DNA of 64,000 nucleotides, taken from Occallatibacter savannae (GTDB lineage: Bacteria; Acidobacteriota; Terriglobia; Terriglobales; Acidobacteriaceae). The notes under the pieces are model-generated. The model was not told where the DNA came from. It did no database searches and saw nothing but the letters and a program-made list of their open reading frames with translations. The position numbers and the translations under genes are program-made. Location: the NCBI RefSeq assembly GCF_003131205.1, contig NZ_QFFY01000003.1, forward strand, positions 682,001 through 746,000. The letters run 5' to 3'. Shown here piece by piece: positions 1-8,683 of the stretch. How positions within the stretch are numbered: position 1 is the stretch's first letter; each line of letters begins with the position of its first letter.

Positions 1-323
1 TCGGAGGGCTCGCCGCCTACGAGAGGCACCGTCCAGATCTGCCCGTCGCTTACATACGCGACATTTTGCTGATCCGGCGAGAGAGCAAGTTCAGATTTCG
101 ACTGGGCTGAAGATGTGAGGACTCGGTCATCGCCATCTTTTGACTTGACGGCGATCTGTTCACGCTCTACGACAACGCGGAAGCGTCCATCCCGCGACAA
201 TATTTCATTTCCGCGACGGCCGAACCCTTCGCCGCCCGTCAGCAGATCATCAATCGTCAGCTTTCGTGTCTGTGCTGACGCCAAAGTTGCGAACAGAGTT
301 ACAGGTACTACGAGCTTCCGCAT
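1..323 (-). CDS. S9-type peptidase / PD40 propeller protein, 3' end outside the window
   Basis: This is the first 107 codons of a secreted protein that runs off the left edge. The start at 323 has a GGGAG ribosome site 7 bases upstream and begins with a signal peptide (MRKLVVPVTLFATLASAQ). The visible part then reads like the entry of a prolyl-oligopeptidase or DPP-IV propeller: a TIDDLL segment, the strand pair DGRFRVVVE, and the PD40/TolB-type repeat LSPDQQNVAYVSDGQIWTVPL. It lies 56 bases downstream of the Oar-like receptor gene on the same strand, so the two are probably cotranscribed: receptor for uptake, peptidase for digestion (inference). The catalytic domain is not in view, so an amidohydrolase or plain TolB-like propeller is also possible. 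Confidence 0.75.
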   Translation of the reverse strand, partial: MRKLVVPVTLFATLASAQTRKLTIDDLLTGGEGFGRRGNEILSRDGRFRVVVEREQIAVKSKDGDDRVLTSSAQSKSELALSPDQQNVAYVSDGQIWTVPLVGGEPS

Positions 324-379
324 GCACAATCTCCCGACAAGAGAAAGCGAGGCCCGATAGAAGCAGCCTCGCCACGTTT

Positions 380-3300
380 TTAGAAGATGAACTTCCCGTA
401 GACGACGAGCACTCGACCCGAAACGATCGCGCCCTGCCCCGTTCCGTAGATACTCGTTGGAACACTGACGTCTGTCGTGACCGTGCCGAACGTCTGTCCC
501 TTATTCACGTCGGCGTTCGGAAGTCCGAAGTTCGGATGATTGAAGAGGTTGTAGGCGTCGGCTCCAATCTCGAAACGGGTCTGCTCAGCCACGGCGATCT
601 CTTTTCCGAGCTGTGCAGCAACTGAGGCAAAGCCAGGACCGCGGAAGCTGTTGGGCTTTGTATTGCCCCAATCCGACTGCGCCGCAGCGGATTTGAAATT
701 GCTAGTACTCAAGCACGGCGTTTTGACTGCGCTTGCACCGCAATGCTTTCCTACAACGCTGGTATCCACTGCGTCCGCCAACACATTTCCGCTGAATGAG
801 CTCGAGAAGACATTGGCGGTGCTCACGCCGCTGTTGATGACTGTGAAAGGCCGACCGCTGTAGAGGTAGACCTTGCCGCCCAACTTCCAGTCGCCGAGCA
901 GGCGATTGGCAAAGCGGTCGCCCCTGTGAGGCGTGGAGTACACGAAGTCCGCGGTAAAGTTGTGCCTGGTGTCGAAGTTCGTAGGCCCGTAGTTCGCGTC
1001 TGTCGTTCCGGTGGGTGTCAATCCGTTAAGAGCGTATACAGTTGGGTTGTAGATCGTCCCAAGCTGCAGAGCCTTGCTCCATGTGTAGCTCGCTTCACCC
1101 TGCAGGTTGTGCGTGAGTGAATGGCGTTCCACAACAGTCAGGCCGTTGTAACGAGAGAATCCGCGATCGAAGATCTGCGTGACAGTCGAGAATCGAGGAT
1201 CGGGGATCGATTTGGGAAGCCCGCCGAACCCATTCGCAGCCCAACCATTCGCCGCAGCGTCCGAAATCGATTCGTTGTATCCGTGGTTTCCTGAATAGGA
1301 GATCGAAGCCACGTCGTGAATAGATAGAGGCTGCTCGATCTCGAAGCTCCATTCAAGAACCTTGATCGTGTGGAAGCGATCAGGGTTCACGTAGAGCGTT
1401 GGAGTCGAGAAGGTGACCCCTGCCGGAACAGCTGCCTTCAGCTGGTTGAGGGTATACCCTTTGGAGAATCCGCTCTGGAATGCATTATTTGATGCAACGG
1501 CAGCGGCTTGCGATGAACCTGTATCGCCCGCCAGTCCCACCGTTCCGTTAGTCACTTTAGGTGCGAATTTATTAGGCGCATTGCCATAGACGTTCGCAGC
1601 AATGTTCGCCGCAATTGTGTTTGCAAACAGCCCAATGCCACCGCGAAGAACGGTCTTTCCCGCTCCGTGAGGAGAGAACGCTACAGCCACTCGAGGTTCG
1701 GGGATGATGCCTTCAAACTTCTTGAAGTCAGTATGACTGCCGATTTGCAACGTCGAGTTGTATGGAACGGTGCTGCCGGCCTGGTACCCGGGAGCGAGGA
1801 ATGCCGTGTTCGCTCGCGAATAGCAGGTTTCTTTGCACCACGGGTTCTGCTGATACTCGAAGCGAGCACCGTACGTCACCTTTAGGTTTGGGCGAATCGA
1901 CCATTCATCCTGGCCGTAGAAGCCGAGCGAGTCGACCCGAAGGTGCACAGTCGGCAAGACCGGAAATGACTGGGTAAAGCTGTTGAAGTTCTTCGCATCC
2001 GCGATGTTGCCCTGTGCGAAGTCAGCGACACTGCCGAAAGTGTACGTGCCGATGATCGATCCGCTCTGGTTGGCGGTGCTGGTGATGCGATTGTTACGGT
2101 TATTCACTCCGAACTGCAGCGTGTGCTTCCCATGGCTCCAGGAAAGATCGTCGATCACTCCCAACTGCTGTCCGCGCCGTCCCTGCGGAGCCGCTGGTCC
2201 GAGAGCCTGAAACCCTGCATCACCCGCGCCACCGTCGGTGAAACTGAAGGCGAGAGGTATAGCCTGCTGCGCAGCCTTGAAGTTGCTGGATCCGTAAAAG
2301 ATCGCAGAGTAGTAGTTTCCGTTCAGCACCAGGTTGTTCACCAGGTTCGGTGTGATCGTATACGTGTGGTTCAACTGCGGAATCACCCAGGGCTGGGGGC
2401 TGATTCCATTGAACAGCGGGCTGATCGGGCTGGTGCTGCTGGCCTGCACTCCAGAGTCTCGGCTAATCCGGAAATACAGCTTCTGCTTGGAGTTGATATT
2501 CCAGTCTACCCGTCCATCGGTCAGATATTCAGTGTTCACGCTCGAGGCCGTCGAAACGAACGCGACTGCGCAAGGTACACCGCTTGCGCCACCAAACGTC
2601 GCGCCGCTCCCACCCGGAACTGCAACACCGGACAGTCCATTGTTCTTTCCGCAGCCCTGGTTGCCCGTACCGTCCTGCAACTGCCCGGATCCGTTGGTTA
2701 CCGGAACAGCACGGCTAACACCGGGAGCAGCGTTATAGAGCTTGAAGAGATCCTGATAGTACGGCACAGAAGCCGCCGGGACATGCGCAAGAACGTAATT
2801 CTGCAGCTCCGGCGAAGGAATCGATACAACCTTGTTTGTCGGCAGCGAGTAGCGCAGCCCTTCGTAGTTGTAGAAGAACGTAATCTTGTCCTTCTTGATC
2901 GGTCCACCTACTGATCCGGCAAATTGATTTGCAACCGCACGGCCTCGGGGCGTATTCGAGGCATTGCTGAAGTAGTCGTTCGCATTCAGAATGTCGCCGT
3001 TGTAGTTTTCAACGAGATTGCCGTGGAATCGATTCGTGCCGGACTTGCTGATGTAGTTCACCTGCGCGCCTGCCATTCGGCCATACTGCGCGCTGTAGGC
3101 GTTGGTGATCACTGAGGCTTCAGCCACGTCATTCTGCCCGAGCGTGTTATTGCTCGATCCCGACTTGTTATTTAAGCCGAAGGGCTCAACGATGTCCGCC
3201 CCGTTGTAGGTGAACAGTACAGAGCTGAACGGCAGCCCGTTGACGTTGAAGTTGTTGTTGCCTCCTCCAACGTTGACGCGCACTCCCGGCGTTGAGAACG

Positions 3301-3772
3301 CCAGATTCGTGATATCTCCGCCATTTACGGGAGTGTTCTCGACGAAGTGCAGGTTGAAATCAGTCAGGTTGTTGCCGTTTTCCGTCTGTAACAGCTCGTT
3401 GCCGGCGTTAACCTCAACCGTCTGCTGCACAGCTTTCACTCCAAGAGTGACCTCGACAGTCTGCTCCTGGCCCACGAGCAGATGAATACGGACAGGCTCG
3501 GCAGCCAAACCGTTTGCTTCTGCTGTGATTTCGTAGTTGCCCGGCTTCAGGAACGGAAATCGGTATTCGCCTGCTTTGCCGCTCAGCGTTGTGGCGATGG
3601 AGTTTGTTTCAGGTTGACGGATATGCACTGTAACTTGCGGAAGCAACGCTCCGGCAGGATCCTTCACAGTTCCTACTACCGTTGCGCTGGTAAGAGTCTG
3701 GGCAAAGATGTGGCGTACTGGCACGATTAAGAGCAAAGCGATCAATAGCGTACGAAATTTGAGGCGAGTCAT
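380..3772 (-). CDS. Oar-like TonB-dependent outer membrane receptor
   Basis: An outer membrane beta-barrel receptor of about 1130 residues for TonB-dependent uptake of an unknown, probably oligomeric substrate. The start at 3772 is chosen over a longer reading from 3811 because GGAGGAAGA lies directly upstream and because it places a classic signal peptide first (MTRLKFRTLLIALLLIVPV, cleavage near HIFAQ). Next come a carboxypeptidase-regulatory-like Ig domain (about residues 30-110, VVGTVKDPAGALLPQVTV), a plug domain with the FNVNGLPFSSVLFTYNGADI region, and a long barrel ending in the terminal Phe typical of BAM-assembled proteins (VYGKFIF). The layout matches the Oar/carboxypeptidase-regulatory-like family greatly expanded in acidobacteria. 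It sits upstream of the truncated S9 gene and is divergent from the propeller gene at 4076. Confidence 0.9.
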   Translation of the reverse strand: MTRLKFRTLLIALLLIVPVRHIFAQTLTSATVVGTVKDPAGALLPQVTVHIRQPETNSIATTLSGKAGEYRFPFLKPGNYEITAEANGLAAEPVRIHLLVGQEQTVEVTLGVKAVQQTVEVNAGNELLQTENGNNLTDFNLHFVENTPVNGGDITNLAFSTPGVRVNVGGGNNNFNVNGLPFSSVLFTYNGADIVEPFGLNNKSGSSNNTLGQNDVAEASVITNAYSAQYGRMAGAQVNYISKSGTNRFHGNLVENYNGDILNANDYFSNASNTPRGRAVANQFAGSVGGPIKKDKITFFYNYEGLRYSLPTNKVVSIPSPELQNYVLAHVPAASVPYYQDLFKLYNAAPGVSRAVPVTNGSGQLQDGTGNQGCGKNNGLSGVAVPGGSGATFGGASGVPCAVAFVSTASSVNTEYLTDGRVDWNINSKQKLYFRISRDSGVQASSTSPISPLFNGISPQPWVIPQLNHTYTITPNLVNNLVLNGNYYSAIFYGSSNFKAAQQAIPLAFSFTDGGAGDAGFQALGPAAPQGRRGQQLGVIDDLSWSHGKHTLQFGVNNRNNRITSTANQSGSIIGTYTFGSVADFAQGNIADAKNFNSFTQSFPVLPTVHLRVDSLGFYGQDEWSIRPNLKVTYGARFEYQQNPWCKETCYSRANTAFLAPGYQAGSTVPYNSTLQIGSHTDFKKFEGIIPEPRVAVAFSPHGAGKTVLRGGIGLFANTIAANIAANVYGNAPNKFAPKVTNGTVGLAGDTGSSQAAAVASNNAFQSGFSKGYTLNQLKAAVPAGVTFSTPTLYVNPDRFHTIKVLEWSFEIEQPLSIHDVASISYSGNHGYNESISDAAANGWAANGFGGLPKSIPDPRFSTVTQIFDRGFSRYNGLTVVERHSLTHNLQGEASYTWSKALQLGTIYNPTVYALNGLTPTGTTDANYGPTNFDTRHNFTADFVYSTPHRGDRFANRLLGDWKLGGKVYLYSGRPFTVINSGVSTANVFSSSFSGNVLADAVDTSVVGKHCGASAVKTPCLSTSNFKSAAAQSDWGNTKPNSFRGPGFASVAAQLGKEIAVAEQTRFEIGADAYNLFNHPNFGLPNADVNKGQTFGTVTTDVSVPTSIYGTGQGAIVSGRVLVVYGKFIF

Positions 3773-4020
3773 TCTTCCTCCGCGTGGGTCACGCTGGATG
3801 TGCGAGGTCACGAATAGGACTCCGCATCTTCGCGGTCATACGAAGGCGGAGAGTCGTCGATCAGAAAGACATCTGCACAGACACTAATGCCGGTTCAGAT
3901 CTCTTCGATTACGACTGGATTGTCAGGGAAGATGCCGTTAGCGACATCGACAACAAAGGAAGGATGCGCTCGAGGTTGATCCGAGGTTTTTCGTGAAGTG
4001 GGTCAAAACGCGCATGGGTT

Positions 4021-4030
4021 TGGTATACCA
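4021..4030. promoter_or_regulatory. Candidate FadR/GntR-type operator
   Basis: A perfect 10-base palindrome, TGGTATACCA, in the region between the divergent receptor (start 3772) and propeller gene (start about 4076). It fits the T-x-G-T-x-x-A-C-x-A pattern known for FadR-subfamily GntR repressors. No GntR gene is seen in the window, so any regulator would be encoded elsewhere. The site lies 46 bases from the propeller start codon, compatible with repression of that gene. Confidence 0.4.
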
Positions 4031-4075
4031 CAGATCACGTACTTGTCAAAATCTTCTCGTCTCGATGATACAAAG

Positions 4076-5371
4076 ATGAATCGAATGCGCATGAATACCT
4101 TCAAGTCAGCTTTGAGTAGTCCGTCCGATTCGCTGATCAGCAACCTTGCCGTTGCGATTCTGTTTCTAGCCACTCATCTTGGAAGGCCGGCGCAGAATCT
4201 CGACATCCGTTCGGAGATCTGCGCAACTCGTGGCAATCCCACTTCTGCAGTCTCCACACGTGATGGCCGATTCGTATTCGTATCGGTCACAAATGTCGAT
4301 CAGCCGGATTTCCCCGGCCCGGACTCAGCCGCAGGTAGTCGCACCGACGCGGTTTCAGGCATCGAGGTATTCCGCCGCGATGTTGCCACTCACAAACTGT
4401 CGCCAGTAGGGTTCGTGAAGACGGGCTCAACAGGGGCCAATGGACTCGTGCTCCTCCCGCAGGAACGAACGCTCGCTATTGGCGTTGGTGATGAGGGTGT
4501 CGCGTTCCTCGACGTTCGAGATCTGGAGCACGGAAAGGGCACGCCTCGCTTCGCACATCAGACAGCTGGAGCAGGCACGTTCGATGTGGTCGCGACCCCA
4601 GATGGAAAATATGTATTTTCGTCGAACGAGTACGGTATCGTCTCCGGGCAGCGAGGGAGCGTGGGTGTAATCTCGACAGGCATCGATCAAAAGGGCCGCG
4701 CGCGGTCTCCACATACCCTTGGCCAGATCCCGGCCGGCGATGTCGTACCGAGTCTAGCGATATCACCAGACGGAAGCCGCCTCTACGTGGCGTCTGAATT
4801 GATTCCTCAATCTCAATCATTTGCGATTGCGGGATCGAACAACCCTGTGCTCTCAAAGAATGATCGTGTGCAGAAACAAGGTTCACCGGCACGCCCGAAT
4901 GGATACATTAGCGTCGTTGACGTCCAGCGAGCCATCGCGATCAAGCCGGATGCGATCCTGGCGCGCGTTGCGGCCGGTTGTTCGCCGGTGCGGATCGTCG
5001 AGGCAGCTGACGCATCGCGGCTCTATGTTTCTGCACGTGGAGACAATTCCATCCTGGAGTTCGACCCTCATCGTCTGGAGAACGATCCAGAACATTCGCT
5101 GCTGCATTCATTCGCTTCAGGGGGAACCGCACCGGTCGGAATGCGGCTTTTCATGAGTGATCGATACCTGGCCGTTGCAAATTCGAATCGGTTCGCAGAA
5201 GGCAACGGGAATCTTGCGATCCACAAGCTGGAAGGCAACCCCGATCCGGAACCACATCGAATCTCTGCCGGAGGATTCCCGCGGAATCTGAGTCTTTCCG
5301 CCGATGGCTCGACACTCTACCTGACGAACTACAAATCACGAACTCTCCAAGCCCTGGAGTTGAATCACTGA
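4076..5371 (+). CDS. Secreted YVTN/lactonase-like beta-propeller protein
   Basis: A predicted exported beta-propeller of about 431 residues. A membrane-passing N-terminus (LISNLAVAILFLATHLGRPAQ) is followed by repeated four-strand blades of YVTN type: TRDGRFVFVSVTN, TPDGKYVFSSNEYG, SPDGSRLYVASELI, DASRLYVSARGDNSI and SADGSTLYLTNYKSRTLQALEL at the end. Such proteins bind or hydrolyse unknown ligands; the 6-phosphogluconolactonase resemblance is structural only, and I see no catalytic signature. The reading frame is open from 3998, but the start is placed at the MNRMRMN cluster because the upstream part overlaps the candidate operator and looks non-coding. No good ribosome site decides among the Met codons at 4076, 4085 and 4091. 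Confidence 0.7.
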   Translation: MNRMRMNTFKSALSSPSDSLISNLAVAILFLATHLGRPAQNLDIRSEICATRGNPTSAVSTRDGRFVFVSVTNVDQPDFPGPDSAAGSRTDAVSGIEVFRRDVATHKLSPVGFVKTGSTGANGLVLLPQERTLAIGVGDEGVAFLDVRDLEHGKGTPRFAHQTAGAGTFDVVATPDGKYVFSSNEYGIVSGQRGSVGVISTGIDQKGRARSPHTLGQIPAGDVVPSLAISPDGSRLYVASELIPQSQSFAIAGSNNPVLSKNDRVQKQGSPARPNGYISVVDVQRAIAIKPDAILARVAAGCSPVRIVEAADASRLYVSARGDNSILEFDPHRLENDPEHSLLHSFASGGTAPVGMRLFMSDRYLAVANSNRFAEGNGNLAIHKLEGNPDPEPHRISAGGFPRNLSLSADGSTLYLTNYKSRTLQALELNH

Positions 5372-5744
5372 GGACGCCGTGTGAAATCCGAGTAGCAGCG
5401 CCACCCGGGAAAGAATGTTTTCGGTTGGACTCGAACGAGATCCTCAAGCGTCGTGATACTTTGTAGGAATGATGACCCTACCCATCAGCCTTCCTTCCAG
5501 CGGATGCCCGGTGGCTCGTCTCCTTCCTTGTCGATGTTGCTAATCCAACTCTTCTGACACATACCAAGCCATGCTCCTGATGCAGTGTCTTCACGCTCTA
5601 CTCTGCGCATTTGGCAAAGGAGCAAGTCGCTGATAGTTGAGCCAGGACCACTGCGTCCGGCTTTTGCATCTTCCCGTCGCATTGCTGTGACGCCGGAATA
5701 ACCCGCCTATTCCATGGCGGCATGGAACTCGTACGAGGAGAGAA
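5372..5744. other. Intergenic region, no gene seen
   Basis: 373 bases between the propeller gene and the S9 fusion gene. Both strands hold only short frames without family resemblance. The last bases carry the GAGGAG ribosome site of the next gene. I see no convincing promoter, riboswitch or RNA gene. Confidence 0.5.
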
Positions 5745-8615
5745 ATGGAATATCGCACGCGAATTGCCGGCCTTTTGCTTATATTGTCTGCTGTAGCATC
5801 GTCGTTGTCTTTAAGCCAGACCAGAGAGCCGTCCGGAACCATAACAGCGGAAGATTTGGAATCAGTCCATGACATCATCTCTCCGGTTCTGTCTCCAGAT
5901 GGGTCCAGGTTTGCTTTCACCAGATCCGGACAGATCTTCCTGTTCCCGGCTACTGGAGGTTGGCCGGTAAGGCTCACATCTGACCCAGCCAGCAAGTCTG
6001 AAATTGCATGGTCGCCTGACTCCCGAACTCTCGCATACGTGGCTGGTGGCTCGATCTGGGTAGTTTCCGCCGATGGGGGTCAACCCAAAAGGCTCACGGA
6101 TGGCGCGCCGGGACCTGGCGATCCCCGAGTCAATCGCGATCACACTCCGAAGTGGAACCCAAAGAGCAACTGGATTCTCTTCCAGTCAGGACGAAGCGGC
6201 CAAAACGAACTTTGGGTAGTGAGTTCCGATGGCAAGTACAAGAACTATCTCGCCACTACTGAGCGTTATCTCGGCCCTGAACACCTCGGCGACCAGCCCA
6301 CAACTGATGGCGATGGCTTGGCTGGTGGACTGTTCTTCCCCGACCCCGCGTGGTCTCCGGATGGAACTCAGCTCACCTTCACCGAACGTTCGCGCGAATT
6401 CTTCTCGGGCAAACTTGAGCTGCTTGCATTTGATTTAGCCACGGGTCGGTCCCCTTCACCGCCTCGCGAACTCTACACTGCCAAACCGGATAACGGTGGC
6501 GCCTGGGCGATCGACAAAGTGACTTGGTCTCCGGACGGAAAGACGCTTGCGTTCACACTTCAGGACACTGGCTGGGACAAGGTTTACCTTCTGAGTGTGA
6601 ATGGCGGTGTTCCACGGCAGCTCACCTTTGGAGAATCTGAAGACGCGAATCCGATCTTTTCTCCTGACGGCAAAGCGATTCTCATCCAGTCCAATCGAGA
6701 CGCACCCGAAGAGCGCCATCTCTGGATCGTGCCTCTCGATGGGGCTGCTCCTCCGCATCGAGTGACGAACTTCTCTCGCTCAATTGAATCTGCGCCTCAA
6801 TGGTCGCGCGATGGAAAGCAGATCTACTTCTTGCATTCTGCTCCGTTTCACTCGCCCGATCTCTACGTCGCATCGACAGAGACAACCGACACACCGCGAG
6901 CACTCACGCACACGCTGCCCCAGAACTTTGCAGCTCTCCAATGGAAAACCCCCGAACTTGTTCACTTCAAAGCGAAGGATGGGCTGACTCTTTCCGGCGT
7001 ACTCTACTTCCCCCCTGGATATATACCAGGTCGGCGGTATCCGGCTGTCCTCTGGGTACACGGTGGTCCGGAAGGACAGGACTTGCTTGGCTTTTCGCCC
7101 TTATCGCTTTACTTCGCTCAAGACGGGTATGTCGTCTTCCATCCAAACTACCGAGGCGGGATCGGATATGGTGAACGATTCCGAAATCTCAACGTAGGTG
7201 ACTCCGGCGGGGGCGAAGTGCAGGACGTTGGGGACGCGGTGCGCTATCTGATCGATCGCGGTATTGCCGATCCCAAGAGGATCGCGATCGGCGGCACGAG
7301 CCACGGAGCAACCATGGTGCACTATGCCGTAACAAAACTGCCAGAGCTATGGGCGGCGGGAATCTCTTTTGGCGGCGCAGTCAATCGCGCTACGTTTCTC
7401 GAGCGCACCAATCGGAATTCCGAAATCCGGTGGGAGATCAAGATGGGCGGTACCCCTGACGAGAAACCTGAAGCGTATCGTCAGACCGACATCATTCCGG
7501 ACGTTCCGAAGATTAAAGCTCCATTGCTGATTCAGTATGGTCAAGCCGATCCGCAACTTCCACCCTATGAGTCGGAACAACTCATCACTGCGCTGAAAAA
7601 GAGCAACAAGCCCTATCTCGCGTACTCCTACCCTGGAGAATTTCATGAGTTCTCGAAGCCGGAAGACCGGATCGATGTCTGGATTCATCAGCGTCTTTTT
7701 CTTCGCCGCTTTTTGCACCTGCGTCGAGCGCGTCATCGAATTCAGCCATTGATTGAGCAAATCCGCGAGAGATCGATGCCCAGACGGTTTGCTTGCGGCA
7801 GCAATGTCCAACGAGGAGAGACATCCATGTGCGACACGTATAGCCACAACAGCGACGACCTCCGGTTTGATTCGAGCGAGCGGATCGTGAAGAACAGCGA
7901 AGTCGACCAACAATGGGCAGACTGGCTCGCTCCTACTCGACGATCGTTCCTCTTCGGAGCGGGTGCAGCCGCTGTTGGACTCACACTCGGCGATGAAGCT
8001 CAAGCAGAAGCCCGAGAGGACGCAGACCAACATGTGGCTGGACCAGCTGCTGCGTTTCTCGCGCTGAATGGTCCCATCAAGCCATATGTCTCTGCGGACC
8101 ACGGACCCAGCGAGTGGGGATATGAAACGCTGAAGCAGCCCACGGCTCAACCCAGGGGCTTATGGCCCGGTACTGAAAACGGGCTGCCCGCAAAGCCGCG
8201 TGCTTACACGGACATCAAGAGCTATCACGCGCACTTCTACTTCGACTACGACACCTATGAGAAAGCGGCACTGATCCGTCGCTGGGCTGGGGAGCGCTTC
8301 CCCGTCGAGTTGGGCGACTGGAACCTGCAGCCTCGCGGACCACACGTCACGCCGTCGTTCTATTTCGGATTCACCAATGATCTTCTTCCAGTGATTGTTC
8401 CATGGGTGCAGCTCAACAGCCTGGGCCTCACGATCCTATTGCATCCCAACACTGATGATCCTCGAGCCGATCACCTTTACTACACACTGTGGGTAAACCG
8501 CTCGCAGCCTGTGAACGCTTACGGGATGAAGGCACCGCGCGACGAACGAGGGAAAGCAATTGTCGAAAAGATTCTTCCGAACGTGACTCCCTCCATCAAG
8601 CTCGAGCTCTCTTGA
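5745..8615 (+). CDS. S9 prolyl oligopeptidase fused in frame to a DOPA 4,5-dioxygenase-like protein
   Basis: A 956-codon frame holding two proteins usually encoded separately. Residues 1-24 are a signal peptide; about 30-400 are PD40 propeller blades (LSPDGSRFAFTRSG, WSPDSRTLAYVAGG, WSPDGKTLAFTLQD); about 410-655 are an S9 alpha/beta-hydrolase with nucleophile Ser519 (GGTSHGA), Asp602 (YGQADP) and His634 (GEFHEF), so the triad is intact. After a basic linker (about 656-694) a second start-like segment begins at Met695: a Tat-type signal (TRRSFLFGAGAAAVG), then a DOPA-dioxygenase domain with YHAHFYFD, GPHVTPSFYFGF, LLHPNTDD and DHLYYTLW. A Tat signal in mid-protein makes no sense for one polypeptide, so this is best read as two genes joined by loss of a stop codon, the second with its own ribosome site. 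First start: GAGGAGAGAA before 5745. Confidence 0.8.
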   Translation: MEYRTRIAGLLLILSAVASSLSLSQTREPSGTITAEDLESVHDIISPVLSPDGSRFAFTRSGQIFLFPATGGWPVRLTSDPASKSEIAWSPDSRTLAYVAGGSIWVVSADGGQPKRLTDGAPGPGDPRVNRDHTPKWNPKSNWILFQSGRSGQNELWVVSSDGKYKNYLATTERYLGPEHLGDQPTTDGDGLAGGLFFPDPAWSPDGTQLTFTERSREFFSGKLELLAFDLATGRSPSPPRELYTAKPDNGGAWAIDKVTWSPDGKTLAFTLQDTGWDKVYLLSVNGGVPRQLTFGESEDANPIFSPDGKAILIQSNRDAPEERHLWIVPLDGAAPPHRVTNFSRSIESAPQWSRDGKQIYFLHSAPFHSPDLYVASTETTDTPRALTHTLPQNFAALQWKTPELVHFKAKDGLTLSGVLYFPPGYIPGRRYPAVLWVHGGPEGQDLLGFSPLSLYFAQDGYVVFHPNYRGGIGYGERFRNLNVGDSGGGEVQDVGDAVRYLIDRGIADPKRIAIGGTSHGATMVHYAVTKLPELWAAGISFGGAVNRATFLERTNRNSEIRWEIKMGGTPDEKPEAYRQTDIIPDVPKIKAPLLIQYGQADPQLPPYESEQLITALKKSNKPYLAYSYPGEFHEFSKPEDRIDVWIHQRLFLRRFLHLRRARHRIQPLIEQIRERSMPRRFACGSNVQRGETSMCDTYSHNSDDLRFDSSERIVKNSEVDQQWADWLAPTRRSFLFGAGAAAVGLTLGDEAQAEAREDADQHVAGPAAAFLALNGPIKPYVSADHGPSEWGYETLKQPTAQPRGLWPGTENGLPAKPRAYTDIKSYHAHFYFDYDTYEKAALIRRWAGERFPVELGDWNLQPRGPHVTPSFYFGFTNDLLPVIVPWVQLNSLGLTILLHPNTDDPRADHLYYTLWVNRSQPVNAYGMKAPRDERGKAIVEKILPNVTPSIKLELS
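7813..7829 (+). promoter_or_regulatory. Internal ribosome site and start codon for the dioxygenase part
   Basis: GAGGAGAG followed 6 bases later by ATG, in frame inside the fused gene. It is as strong as the ribosome site at the head of the frame, and the Tat signal starts 36 residues after this ATG. Initiation here would give a separate 262-residue exported dioxygenase-like protein (7827-8615). Confidence 0.6.
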
Positions 8616-8683
8616 GTAAAGCTTCGATCATTGTCAATCGTTCGGACGGTTAACCAAGCCTTGCGTTCACAGGAGCAATTCAG

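Noticed and set aside
2123..2914. 263-codon frame on the plus strand inside the first receptor gene
   Set aside because: It is the shadow of the minus-strand receptor: no ribosome site, odd composition, no family resemblance, and the opposite strand has a full-length recognisable protein.
3784..3996. 70-codon frame between the divergent genes
   Set aside because: It covers the receptor's ribosome site and promoter region and has no resemblance to known proteins.
5571..5633. Possible third Cys-containing leader frame before the S9 fusion gene
   Set aside because: Only two separated cysteines in 20 codons, no ribosome site and no terminator; not comparable to the two poly-Cys leaders.
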